From positions 1-56,485 of the forward strand of contig MCGO01000235.1 of NCBI GenBank assembly GCA_002104985.1: a stretch of 56,485 nucleotides of DNA. The letters run 5' to 3'. The stretch is from Rhizoclosmatium globosum. Its lineage: Eukaryota; Chytridiomycota; Chytridiomycetes; Chytridiales; Chytriomycetaceae. The notes below the pieces were generated by a model that did not search any database, was not told the DNA's origin, and saw only the letters and a list, made by a program, of their open reading frames with translations. The translations under genes and the position numbers were made by a program. Position 1 is the first letter of the stretch, and every line of letters begins with the position of its first letter. This document shows, piece after piece, positions 22,601-33,491 of the stretch.

Positions 22601-24901
22601 CAAACTGTTCACTCTTCATGCTTCGAGATTCTCCTCCTATGTACATTCTATGACAGCTGGTGACTATTCTTTTCATGCTCGACAATCCACAGTATGCCTT
22701 TCTCTATCCTGAACTCCCGTATATTCTATCCTCAACAACTATCGAGTGTCTTAACGACTTTAACAAGACTCACCTTTTATAGTGGACTGATTCTGACTCA
22801 ACGTCTTGCCGTGGCCGGTGGAACTTTTCACGCCGCTTTTTGGGATCTGATTGGCAATATCATCGGCATAAGTTTGTCTCAGTGCATCGGAACCCGAAAC
22901 TTGATAAGGAGCGTCTGAAATACCCGTCTGTTTGAATGTGTCTGTTTTTTGGAGTCAGTTCAGCTCATTTTGATAGATTCTTCAAGCAGTTAATCCACAC
23001 TCATATAAGCTGCATATTATCTGTTTCACAATCAACCTACTTTGAGTTCCTGTCGGATATTGGTCTGAAGGAGAGCCGTGGCTGCCGGAACTCATTTTCA
23101 CACCGGTTTTGGGGATCTGTTCGACAACCTCGCCTTGTTCTCGTCTCAAAATACCCAAACTTTTGATTTGACCAAAAACGTCTGGCATGTGAGTCGCACT
23201 TGCTGGACCTGCGTATGGAGTCACATTGAATACAAGTGTCTCAAACTTATAGCCATTCCCAACGAATATGATTCCATCGGAGTCTACATATCGCTCTCAA
23301 AATCTTATTACTCACCTCTTGTTCCACTTGGATATTGGGTTGGAACGTGACCGCGGCCGTTGCTGGAACTCATTTTCACTCCGCTTTTTGGGATCTGTTC
23401 AAGAACAGCATCATGGACTCTTGTCGCGGCTGAACCTGGAACTGAATAAGCCACATCAAGAGATTCTGTCTTAATCGATGCCCCTGTATTTGTATCCAAG
23501 TCAGTTAGGTTCAATGGGATACTTTAAAGGCTCTGTTACTATTCTCAACTCGATATAGTTACTGTCTGCTCTATATCTCTCGACCTCATCACTCACTTTT
23601 AATTCCTGCCTGACTCTGATTCACAGAGGGGCCACAGCGCCTGGAACTCAGTTCCCTGCGCTTTTTGCGATCTGGTCAATAACATCGCTATACGCTCTTC
23701 TCAAATTACTCAAACTTTGGAGAAAGAAACATCATCCAGTTTATCAGCCTCATTATATGTATGTTGACTCAGGTTGACCATGATTTGATATCTAGCCAAT
23801 TACAGTCGCTATTCTCAAAACTCTATGGTTTCTTCCAGCTATATACATCTCACTCTCATATCATACCTCTGATTTCGGTTGGGTCCTGACTCATATAGTA
23901 GCTGCGGTGGTTGGGACTCGTCATTTTCACGCCGCTTTTTAGGATCTGCTCAAGAACGGGACCATTCTCTGTTCTTGCCGTGGCTGAACCTGTAACTTGG
24001 TTCCCCACATCGAGATGAATTGGCTTTGAGGGAGTACCTGTATTTTTGTGGATTCAGTGGAACTCAATGGGATACCGTTTTATCTTGGTTCCGATTCCCA
24101 ACTGGATTTGGTTCACGGACACTCTACATTATTGTCACTATCCTCACCTCTGTTTTCAGTCCTATTTGTGTTCGCGGTACTCATTTGTCTGTGGTCGCTC
24201 ATTTTTACGATGCTTTCAAGGGAGGAGTCGAGGATCCGATATATTGCGTCTCTTGGATTGGCCATTACTCGAGTATAACGAACTTCTTGGAGCTGGCCAG
24301 TCGTTGGTACAGATTCTGTGATGGATTTTTGAAGGTTGGTTATGGGATTTGCCAGTGAGAGGGGATGTGCTTTCTGGATTGACAAAGTTGTGCAGGAAAG
24401 TGGATATAGTGATACTAGAAGAGAGGAAAGATAGTTGGGTTGTTTCGCGAGTGTAGCGGCGCTGTTTGATGCGTGTCAATTGGCTTTAAGTTGTCTGAGC
24501 TGACGAAACTGGTATGCCTCTGCGACATTCCGTCAAATATGCTTCACTCTCATCTTTCACTTATCCTGTTGTGTCTTATACCGTTTGGAGATATTGATTT
24601 GTGGGTTTTCTTGCAGCGAAGAAGGGGGGGAAGGAAGGGATGGGGAAGAAATTGTAGATCGGAGATGATGCTTACCCCCGGCACTGCGTTGCATTTCACG
24701 TGAGGAGGCTCTCGTATGTGAAGTTGTATGATCCCTGTATAGATCTACTTCAACAGCAGATTGTACTGCGGGGTTGCTTTCGTGGCTGGTTGGGTGCTGG
24801 GATTGAGACGGTCCACGAGAGTCTGGATCCTGTGGATCTTTGGTAAAAGATTTCTGGACGTGTTGCGCTGGCGTAGGAGGCCATCTGTCGTTTTGTTGCA
24901 T
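19633..24901 (-). CDS. WOPR (Gti1/Pac2) transcription factor C with duplicated-exon N-terminus (about 1,012 aa)
   Basis: Exons on the minus strand: 24,901-24,676, 24,315-24,148, 24,037-23,867, 23,483-23,316, 23,208-23,041, 22,914-22,774, 22,636-22,493, 22,402-22,190, 21,998-21,900, 21,605-21,483 (GC donor), 21,209-20,788, 20,693-20,641 and 20,575-19,633. They total 3,039 nt = 1,013 codons. All introns before the WOPR exon are phase 1. WOPR motifs: FETYHGFIEDPLDAVYVVQG, VRSGTVIV..TVKRWR, DGIKWSPSRAYGQFLLYRQ, GLTKRTITVRG..HRVVSYY. The tail motif is GYHPYKNGAQSYDAF. A basic patch (KKQKRSR) precedes WOPR. The extension contains tandem modules with EQIPKSGVKM and is otherwise polar and disorder-prone. 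ATG at 24,901 is the first in frame of the first exon; an upstream exon is not excluded. Confidence 0.8.
22774..24315 (-). repeat. Tandem array of ~168-nt exon modules inside WOPR gene C
   Basis: Five coding modules are seen at 24,315-24,148 (168), 24,037-23,867 (171), 23,483-23,316 (168), 23,208-23,041 (168) and 22,914-22,774 (141). A broken module lies at about 23,713-23,597. Four share the core V(L/V)EQI(P/L)K(S/T)GVKM(T/S)S or NQIPKSGVKSS; the most upstream one keeps only the pattern (ILDSSLESIVKMS). Each begins and ends at a phase-1 intron, with donors GTGAGT/GTATGA/GTAGGT and acceptors in ACAG or GCAG. Loss or gain of a module therefore keeps the frame. Confidence 0.8.
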
Positions 24902-25474
24902 CTGCCTGGGGTCCAAGTGGTTTTTTGTCAGGGATTGAAACAAATCACAGCTCAGGAAGTGCGTTGTTGGTGAGATGGAATTGGGAGAACATAGCTTCGT
25001 ATTGCGGGGTTTATGGTGGCTTCAGAGGTCTAAGTATCTTCAGGTGGGAGTTGGTTTGATATCTGTTACCAACTTTCGCTCTGCTTCAGTCGGATCCTCC
25101 TTCTGCCCTTCCTTCTCTCTTTACTAATAAAATACGTATTCTTCAAAGGAAGATGGTAGGTGGATTGGACGAGGGAGTGCGTACCGTCAATAGTTTGCTC
25201 TGGTTTTACTTTGGGTTTGTGGTTGTTGATTCGACACTTTGGGAACACTTTGTCCACACTTTGTCCCTTTTCTCGATTTTCTCATTTCTAGTATTTACTA
25301 TAAATGAATTGTGATGTTGTCTCTAGTTTTGCTATGTACCATCCATATCATTGTTTTAAAGAACTTTAAAGTCAGTCAGCATTTCAGCTTTAATTTATGA
25401 CAGATTTGGTTTCTTTTCATCCTTTTCAATAACAGTGACAATCTTTTTACTGAAGAACATCACGTTCATTTCAG
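24902..25474. promoter_or_regulatory. Divergent intergenic region between WOPR gene C and a C2H2 gene
   Basis: This 573-bp stretch between two head-to-head regulator genes must hold both promoters and leaders. No convincing coding frame is present. I see no clear TATA box or repeated binding site that I could defend. Confidence 0.35.
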
Positions 25475-26365
25475 ATGGATATCAAGTTTCTCGTAGATGA
25501 CTTTCCAGACTCCACACTCAACACTGGTGAAGAATCACAAACAAATCACATTGGGATACTTGTTCAAACCGCCACCGCCGTCGAACCAAATCTACTGAGT
25601 CATAAGATTTCCGCATCACCTTTTTTGGGTACTCACGGGGAATCAGATCTGGTTGACGACGGTAATTGTGTACACAAGCCCTTCAAGTGCAAATTATGCG
25701 ACAAGAGTTTTGCGAAGGCTAGGGTGAGTAGTGAAGATGCTTGTGTGGGAGTTGTATTGTGGTGGAATTGTCAGGTTCTCAATTGGTGAGGGGAACATCG
25801 TAAACTTCTCCAACGCGTCTGACAGGAGCTTTGAACATGAAAACGTGTCAATATAAAATTTTGAAAGTGAAGATGACGCTATCTATCAAAACCCTCTAGT
25901 CCTTAATCTTCAACATCACAAACTAACTGAGTGTTGACACCACAAGTACCTATCTCAACATATGGTTGTCCACAACCCCTCAAAACCACATCAATGCAAT
26001 ATATGCTCTGCTACGTTCAAACGCCTTAATGAGCTCGAGTTGCATAAAGCAGTGCATTCCGACGCGAAACCTTATCGATGCAACCAATGTCCCGCCGCGT
26101 TCAAGAGTGTACAAAATCTGAGGCAGCATGGCCAAACGTTAGTTATTTTTGTTGTTTGCTCGTATTTTATTGATGGCTACGTAGTCATAGTGCAGAGAAG
26201 CCATTCGGTTGTGAATTTTGTGGCAGCAGTTTCAAGCGAGCTAGAACACTTAAACTACACATATCAAAAGAACATTCTGATAGCAGTTTCGTTACTCATG
26301 AAGAGAAAGATAGGGGCGTTAGACTAAGGGAAGATTCTGGGGTTGATGTTTGGGTATGTCTCTGA
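25475..26365 (+). CDS. Four-finger C2H2 zinc-finger protein (about 206 aa)
   Basis: Exons are 25,475-25,723, 25,947-26,137 and 26,185-26,365. Introns are GTGAGT..ACAAG and GTTAGT..TACGTAG. The second intron interrupts the third finger and splicing restores its last histidine. Fingers: FKCKLCDKSFAKARYLSQHM, HQCNICSATFKRLNELELHK, YRCNQCPAAFKSVQNLRQHG and FGCEFCGSSFKRARTLKLHI. All have C-x2-C spacing, with H-x3-H or H-x4-H, and linkers HNPSKPH, HSDAKPY and HSAEKPF resembling TGEKP. The ~60-residue start is acidic/polar. The array is typical of sequence-specific DNA-binding regulators; the target is unknown. A further intron at 26,354 leading to a two-codon final exon is possible. Confidence 0.8.
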
Positions 26366-26401
26366 CTTTTGATTTCCACACCGTTTACGCGTTTAATACA
26401 T

Positions 26402-26626
26402 CTAGGCATAGTGAGCAAAGTTCAATGGATAAAATAAACTAATGATCAGAGATTCGATGAAAGAAAAACCTTCCTTGTCCGATTGATGGCCACCACCTTC
26501 GCGCACATCCAAGGCGCCGCTCCATCCGCCGAAGACGCCCATCTGACGCGCACCGAGTTTCGACAGTCCTTTTTTGACAAACTCCGCGGCAGTGGCATCG
26601 AGGGCAAGTTGAAGGTTTGCTTCCAT
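26402..26626 (-). CDS. Small hypothetical protein divergent from the OFD1 homologue (74 aa)
   Basis: ATG at 26,626 opens MEANLQLALDATAAEFVKKG, followed by a Gly-rich centre (GVFGGWSGALDVREGGG) and a hydrophobic end. An ATG further upstream at 26,809 would overlap the OFD1 first exon, so the inner one is preferred. The start codons of the two genes are then only 22 bp apart, a tight bidirectional arrangement. No family is recognised. Its reality rests on the balanced amino-acid composition and position alone. Confidence 0.35.
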   Translation of the reverse strand: MEANLQLALDATAAEFVKKGLSKLGARQMGVFGGWSGALDVREGGGHQSDKEGFSFIESLIISLFYPLNFAHYA

Positions 26627-26648
26627 CTGGCATACTTGCGCATTCACA

Positions 26649-29600
26649 ATGCACACTAAAAGAACTCTCTCAAAACCAAACTCTAAACCAACCCCAAATC
26701 CAAACCAGGCACAGCTCCGCCAATCACTCGTGTCCGAACTGCGGCGACACGCGGCCCTTCCAACGTCATCGCCAAGTTCACTTCTAGCTAGAACAATTGA
26801 TTCGCTCATTGCCGACTATCTCAAACGGCGGGGCTCAGAGTTTACATTATCTGTATTTCTGCCCGAGTCGAACTTGAACTCAGCGGATGCGATTCTGGGT
26901 GAAGTCGATGTGCTGCGCGTACTGCATGTCGATGTTGGGACGGCGACCCTTGTCAAGGAGTTTGTACGTTGGTTTATTTTTCTATTGAAGAGCTTAATAC
27001 TTGGCTTGTAGAGAAAACGCGTGGAGTCTTATCCTCCTGAAGGTATTCTGATTTAACGCCTAAGTTCCCTGAAGCTTACCTTACCTAAACAAAGCCCCTA
27101 CCATCGTAAAATTGCTTGAAAGCGTCTCTCAGGTTCTTGATATTTCTGTGCTCGAAAAGGAATGCCAAACAAATATGGACGATGTTGAAATCCTTGGTAT
27201 CTTTAAATACCTCACGTTTCACGTAAACAATATCCAACCTCAAAAAATCTGTTACCAGACTCTGAACTCCGTCGCATTCATAATTCAATCAATCCGTTGA
27301 CCGCTCACCGTCTCAATGAAACCCTCGAACAACGTATCCATGCATTCCAACAATCGCTCGAACTCCGTCTCTCAAACGACAAGGAACAGGAAATCAGGCA
27401 ATTCAAAGAACTGGAACTCGCGAAAATAAGAGTCGAAGAGCGGGCGCGCTATCAATCGGAAATCTCAGTACTTCGAGCGGATTTTGAACGGAGGCTTGTT
27501 GAAGAACGGGGAAAACAAGGAGAGAATGAAGAGGCGATGCGGAAATGGGTTTCAGAGAGAGAAAAAGAGTTGGAGAGGGGAAATATTGAGTTGAGGTAAG
27601 GTTCTGAGAAGAGTAATGCGAGCGACGAAGTGACTGAAGTGAACATGAATCTGTTTTGAATGAGGAGCAAAAACTATTGCATGAGGAATGTTAGAATGAA
27701 GAAATGAGTGACGAAGAGTGGGAAATGTGCTTTTTTGAATCAAGATAGAGTTTAGAGACTACGAGTACTGACGTCGTCTACAGACAGAAAGTCTTGGAGG
27801 AGCAAAACAGAGTCACTCTCACAGACCAAAAAGTACGCGCAGAAATGGAATCCCGTCTCCGATCCTTTGAATTGGAAAACGATCGTCTCAAGAAATCATG
27901 TCAAGAATATGAAGGCCTTGCTAAAGAGTACGAGCGGGAACGGGAACGCGAAAGGGAGCGAGAGCAAGAAATTCGCGCAGGAATGGAGCGTGACCACGCC
28001 GAAGCAGTTGCTAGTGTTCGTGTCGACAAAGCCAAGATTGACGGTATGCCAACACAGTCTTTGATGGTTCACAACCGCTTTAACAATTTTTTGACAGCTG
28101 AAAAAGCAATTCTCTCTGAACGAACAAAAATTCTCCAACGACAACTACAAGAAGTCAATGAAGCGCAGACTGAAATGCAGGATTTGCGGGACCAAGTCAA
28201 GTCTCTACGTAACCTCCTTCGCGATGCGCAAAGAGAGCGAGACGATGCATTATTCTTAACTCGCGATTTGAAGTTGCAGGTCAACTCTCAAACAACAGGA
28301 TCTGCTCTCGAGTTTGAAATTCACAGTTTGAAGACGTAATTAGCACCTTCAATTTCTTGTCGCTGTACTAATAATTATATTAGGCAACTGCTGGAGGCAG
28401 AACAAATCAGCGCGAGGAGACAAGATGGTAAGTGTTGTGTATTCAAGCCAAAGCTTACTCGAGTATTTAGAATACCAGAATCTCTTGAAAAGCTTTATGG
28501 CACCACAAAATGAGCTGCAGAAGGAAGTCAACAAGCTGCGCAAATCGGAATCAAGGTGGCAGCGAGAATGTCAAGACCTTGTCGCGAAGCTGGATTTGGA
28601 GGTAACTAACACACGAATCAATTCATTCGTATTGAGTAGAATCACAGCTCAATCGAAATGAAGGGCTTCAACAAAAGCTCGAAGAAGAAATCCTTAAGAA
28701 CAAGGAGCTTAAACGAGATATTTCTGAGTTCAAGCTCCTCCTTCATCGAATTCAGACTACTCAAGAGGGTTTAGTCATTGGCGATACATTGAAAAGCTAC
28801 TCCAGAATGTAAGCAGTGCCTTTCCTTTTTTCTTTGTTTTGACAGCTTTTCAGGGACATAATCCCAAATCCTCTCGACCTTCTCTCACGGCCCGTTTCGC
28901 CATACCGAAATCTGGACCGCTACATCCCCCTCAACTACCTGTACATAAACCAGGACAAGACAGTCCTCCCCGTGGAATGTCATTTCCGCGACAACAACAC
29001 CAACAACCCGAAGTGAAAACAGAAAGCTTATACGCGAGTCCAAAGCATTTCACAGACGCTTGGGACCAAGGAACGCGTAAAATTGAGGGAGTAGCGTATC
29101 GCGCTGGCCTTGGTGCACTTGGATTCTTTGATGAAGGCGAACGACGGACTGATGGGGCTGGTATGGGGTCTGTTCTGCCGGATGTAAGTGGAGTTGTGGG
29201 AAAAAGTTTCTACGATGAAGTTTTGGAGAGTCTGTCGGAGGAGAAGAGTGTCGATGGTGTGGAGGTGAAGCCAAAACAGGAGACGGTTACAAACGAGGGA
29301 GGCAGTGCTCCTTCAAAACCTGTTAATACACCAGGAGCTCCAACTCCCAAGCCACAAGACTTGAAACTGGAACAACCGTCTCAGCCTGAGTCTGTAAAGT
29401 CGCATAAACTTCAAGCACGTGATGAACCACCTCCGTTTACGGCACTCAAAACCGCCCAAAGCGTTGAAGAGATCAGAAAGAGTCTTGCGGAAACCATTCA
29501 ATCTATTCGTGAAGAATCCAACCCGGTCGTTGCTGCGGAAGTAAAAGCTCCTGAGCAAGCACAACCTATCCAAAAAAAACCTACGTTCCAGGAACTGCTC

Positions 29601-30368
29601 AAACAAGAAAAGGAAGAGGAAGAACGGCAACTAGCTGAGCGGCGTCGTGCACAAGAAGCAGCTGAGTATGAACGACGACGACAGGATCGAGAGCGCCGCG
29701 ACCAGGAGTTGGAGGAGCTGGAAAGGAAGTCCACTGCAGTACAAGCTGTAAGCTTACAATTCCCTGAAAATCCTTCGTATGGCTAAATTTCCAAAATAGG
29801 ATGCCCTTGAAGAATCTCGACGAGAAAAGGAGAAAGCTCGACTTGCAGGAATCCGTGCGCGTGATGCTGAACAATCCCGACAGAGCGCAGTAAACCGCAG
29901 CAGTGGTTCGCTTTTCCAAAAAAAGGCTCAGTCGGAATCGGAGTCAAGTAAATCTACGAGCAGTGGAAGCGGGAGTCTGGGCGGTGGTCCGGGGAACAAG
30001 AGTGAAGATACGGAGTTGAAGATTTTGAATGATTTTGAGGCGGATCCGATGATGCAGAAGTATTTGGCGATTGTGAAGGAGAAGCGGGAGAAGGAGGTTT
30101 GTGAGACTTTATCGCGTATTCAGACGATTAATCGTTCTTCAGCAAGCTGTTGGATCATCTGCTGCGGCACAGGATGAAAAGGCCAGCAAAATCTTATCGG
30201 CATTAGAGAATGTGAGCTTTGTACTTTGACGGGTTTTTCTGATTGAACGTTTCAAAGACATCTTTGATTTCGACGGATGAATCAAATGGCAAGATCCTTT
30301 CTGGTGAGACTATGGATGATATTAGTGCACCTTCTTCGAGTGAGGATGTGTTGGATGATCCGTGGTGA
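26649..30368 (+). CDS. OFD1: OFD1-like centriole/basal-body protein (about 985 aa)
   Basis: Thirteen exons were read: 26,649-26,963, 27,012-27,042, 27,095-27,196, 27,259-27,595, 27,784-28,043, 28,098-28,335, 28,384-28,427, 28,471-28,601, 28,648-28,768, 28,846-29,747, 29,800-30,096, 30,143-30,211 and 30,258-30,368. They total 2,958 nt, whole codons. Residues ~45-100 form a LisH motif of the OFD1/FOP type (LIADYLKRRGSEFTLSVFLP). A TQT-like ECQTNMD element follows, then long coiled coils whose text tracks animal OFD1 (ELAKIRVEERARYQSEISVL). The end repeats two OFD1 signatures: DPMMQKYLAIVKE and the terminal LDDPW. OFD1 acts at distal centrioles and basal bodies and in ciliogenesis. Length (human ~1,012 aa) and order agree. 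In a fungus this implies a flagellated life stage. Confidence 0.88.
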
Positions 30369-30781
30369 GGAACGAGAATAAATTGATTTAGCACGATATA
30401 GTGGTATACCAAATAGAGGGATTTCTTTGATGAGGCAGCAATTAGTAAATTTGTGTCTCCGCAAACACTTCATTTGTTCTTTTTGCTGAGTAAGAATCTC
30501 TACTCTCCACTGTGACTCATCAGATGCTATCATTCTCATGTCTCCTTTCGAGAGGCCTTGGACTCAGTGTAAGGAGAAAAGAACGAAAGAATGTCGCAGC
30601 AGTAGAGAGCGCAACAGGTTGGTGTGGCATTACCGTATTGCAACCTTATTGAATCGTATAGCTAAACAACCATATTAAACAACTTCGTCTTTATTTCAAG
30701 TACGCTCCAAAGGAAACTTTAAACCATGGAAACACAATAACCGCTTCTCTAGCGCCGTGTATGCTTTGTCAACCTCGAGCC

Positions 30782-32360
30782 CTACTTTTGATTTACGCAG
30801 CAGGTCGACCCTTCATCATACAAAGCCTGTTGAATCCTGTGGTTCTCTGCAGAATTATTTATGAGATCATGATGCACTACTGTCTCCTCTCTTGTTGGCA
30901 TTTTGCGGAGACTGTTGGAGTTGCCCATATCCAGTCCTGATTCAACTGAGACATTAGTACTCGCGATGTTATCTGGATTTGCGTTGAAGGTGTTCATGTA
31001 TTGGGTAGACGTTGGTGATATGGTTGGTTTTGGGGCTTGAGGGTTAGCCATATCATAGTAGTGCGAGTCAACTGGGTATTGGGCAGGCTGGTGGCTCTCC
31101 ACCTTTTTTTCTGCGGAGCTGGAAACGAACCTTTTCTTTGGTGGTCTGGGCCTGAAATATATCTCCTTGCCGCTGTTAAATCTATCTCCCTTCGACGTTT
31201 CCGTTTTCCGATTGTGTGCTCCGATGCTTATCTCGGAAGTTCCGAGATAAGAGAAATGGAATGGATTTATGTATTTATGTATGACGAGTTCTTATAACAA
31301 CTGAAGGCAAAAGACATTTTGAAACAACTCTTAGAACGTTTTAATTTGGTTTGACGCGTAAATAGATTTGTAAATAAATTATTGTAAGTAAGGGCCGTTG
31401 GTTTTACAAAGTACGATTGACTTAATCACGGAATAACGTTACAAATGGTGCTTAGGAAAAGGTTGTAGAAAATTGGACTTTGGTAAGCTCGAGGATCATC
31501 GGTTTAACCCTACCAAATCTCCATTGTCAAGTGACCTGTTTTTTCTGTGGTCACTTGATGCTTTGGACCAGGAAATGAGGGTTGCCCAACTTTCAGGGTT
31601 TCGAGGATGCAAAAAGTTGGGGCAGAGCCACCAGCCTGGGTATTGGGTACAATGTGCAGAGTACCATTGACTTTGATGATACTTTGAAATAATTGGTGGC
31701 TCAACTGCTGTTGCGGTTGGAGCTGGGTACATATTGAATGGATAAAGATTGGAATATCTATGCTGAGGAGGATAATATGGGGATGGATATCCATATGAAT
31801 GGAAATAGGATGAAGGATATGTCTGTTTAGAATATGGCGCCATGAAGGTTGTTTCATGTACGGGCGGCTGAAATCCTTGACAACTCAAACTCCCGCTCCT
31901 GTGACTTCTTCCATCATCGATCTTCTGATAACTCTCCTGCTGAAGTAATGGCGCATATTTTAACTTTGTGTTCTCGGCCTCGAGGTCCTTTACGCGTTTC
32001 TCGAGAATTTCAACTTGCACGGCTTCAAAGTTTGATTGATGGCGATGCTCGTGATCCTGGTCACGCTTAGAAAGTAATTCAGAAACTTGGGCTTCAAGTT
32101 CGGCGATACGGTTGTCCTTTCTTTGCCGATATAGCCTGGAATTATGGGTCTTGTTAGTGGCTATCAGGGGTGGGAACATATATATTGGCTTACCGTTGAG
32201 CGATTCTATTTTGGATGGTTCTTCGCTTGATGGCTTCCTGTTGGCGTTCTTCTTCAGTCTGGTTGGAGCCTCCGCGGTGGTGCTTAAAGAGCTTTGGATG
32301 GGATTTGGGTCTGATGGCCTTTGCTGCAGCGTCCTGTGAATATTTCATGTCGATCAACAT
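30782..32360 (-). pseudogene. bZIP transcription factor 1, interrupted by an inserted element
   Basis: Exon 1 (32,360-32,194) and the start of exon 2 (from 32,135) encode MLIDMKYSQD and the basic region IQNRIAQR-LYRQRKDNRIAE, then a heptad zipper (LEKRVKDLEAENTKLK). Introns sit inside the basic region as in the paralogue at 33,492. After TQYP the frame runs into the 31,084-31,638 element and stops at 31,496, giving about 268 residues. The missing tail (QYPVDSHYYDMANPQAP and beyond) is still readable at 31,083-30,782 in the same frame once the element is discounted, and aligns with the paralogue's tail. The DNA-binding part is intact, so a truncated protein may still act. I call it a broken gene because its normal end is cut off. 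Confidence 0.8.
31084..31638. mobile_element. 555-bp MITE-like element with 15-bp inverted ends and 9-bp target duplication
   Basis: The left end CAGGCTGGTGGCTCT is the exact reverse complement of the right end AGAGCCACCAGCCTG, and similarity continues weakly for a further ~15 bp. GGTATTGGG stands on both sides (31,075-31,083 and 31,639-31,647). Deleting the element and one copy restores a continuous bZIP frame. The interior is non-coding, A/T-rich toward the centre, with a hairpin (ATCTCGGAAGTTCCGAGAT). A 9-bp duplication is most typical of Mutator-like elements; the family assignment is tentative. Confidence 0.85.
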
Positions 32361-32839
32361 GGAACTAATATTGCTGAAATAGGAATCTATAGTATGGATC
32401 TCGAGGAAGGTAAAGGATGGTTGTCGCTTATGTAAAAGGTGACGACAATCCTAAAAATGGATCAAGGGACTATTTCGAATTATAAACGTTAGAGGTGATA
32501 GCATACATATTTCGTATCCTGACTTTTTGTGCTATGAACTGGGTTCTAGTATAATGTAGTGAGTTTGGATGTTTTCAGAGTGACGAGAATGATGCGCTGT
32601 GCTGGATGGACGTCAGAAAAAATAGGGAGGCTATTTGCGGGCGTTAATTCGTTCTGAAGAATGATTGACCAAGGTATTCCAGGTCTGAAGCCTTCAGTAC
32701 AGTCATAAAACCCCCACTTTCAACATTCGGATCTTCCAGTCCATGAAATGCATCGAAAGTTAATCTACTCCATTAACTGAACAGAACACGACGAAACCAT
32801 CAATGCAGCCGCCTTCGTGTTAAGTACTACCGAATCAAA
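32361..32839. other. bZIP 1 upstream region
   Basis: No coding frame of merit. This A/T-rich stretch follows the bZIP 1 start codon and should hold its promoter. A block resembling the region upstream of bZIP 2 (runs such as GTTGTCGCTTATGTAAAA) recurs near 34,600, as expected from the tandem duplication. Confidence 0.4.
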
Positions 32840-33010
32840 CTTGACCAAACGTTCCAAGAGCTGCTTGAATACGACAAAGAGCGGAAGCTGTTGTTTTTTC
32901 CTTGAAAAACTTGGTCGGTTTTTATAGGAAAGAAGCTGATGACGACGAAGGAACTGGTTGACAAACAACCCTTGAAGAAGCCAACCTTTCTGCTGGAACT
33001 TTAGAGGAAA
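32840..33010 (+). pseudogene. Degenerate duplicate of the 3' part of the OFD1-like gene
   Basis: On the plus strand, QTFQELLEYDKERKL at about 32,840-32,885 resembles the OFD1-like PTFQELLKQEKEEEER (around 29,580-29,630). Stops and frame breaks follow. About 180 bp further on, text nearly identical to the OFD1 3' flank recurs (CTTTTTGCTGAGTAAGAATCTC, at about 33,190 and 30,480). It precedes bZIP 2 just as the real OFD1 3' end precedes bZIP 1. It looks like the dead proximal part of a tandem duplication unit. Confidence 0.5.
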
Positions 33011-33491
33011 TCGTTGTCAAATCAATTATCGAGCAAGTGTTGGTGGTGAGTGATTAGGATCGGATGAGTCTTCTCAGTTTGATGTTCTTTTTTTCAATGA
33101 CTGAGTTAGTACAGCATAAACCAAAGCTCATCGCTTTATTTGATGATGTTCATCTCCTTAAATTGTGTCTTTTTTCAAATAATAATATCCTTTTTGCTGA
33201 GTAAGAATCTCCACCTCTTCATTGTGACTCTTTGGCACGGTTACTCCCATTTCCTCTACTAAAGCTTAGATCTATGACGCTCATAACAGAAGAAACGATC
33301 AAGTAGAGCTGCTAAAGCAGTCCCTACCTCAGCCAATCAGCCGAACTGGTTGGTGAAACATTATTGGGCAACCTCCTTACTCCTAAACCAACTCCACAGC
33401 CCCAAATCAAAGTTTAAAGTCCAAGTCGTTTATTTCAAGCACAGTTTGAAAAGAGTGTAAACCTTATTGGCGCACATGTCCCGCGTTCTTG

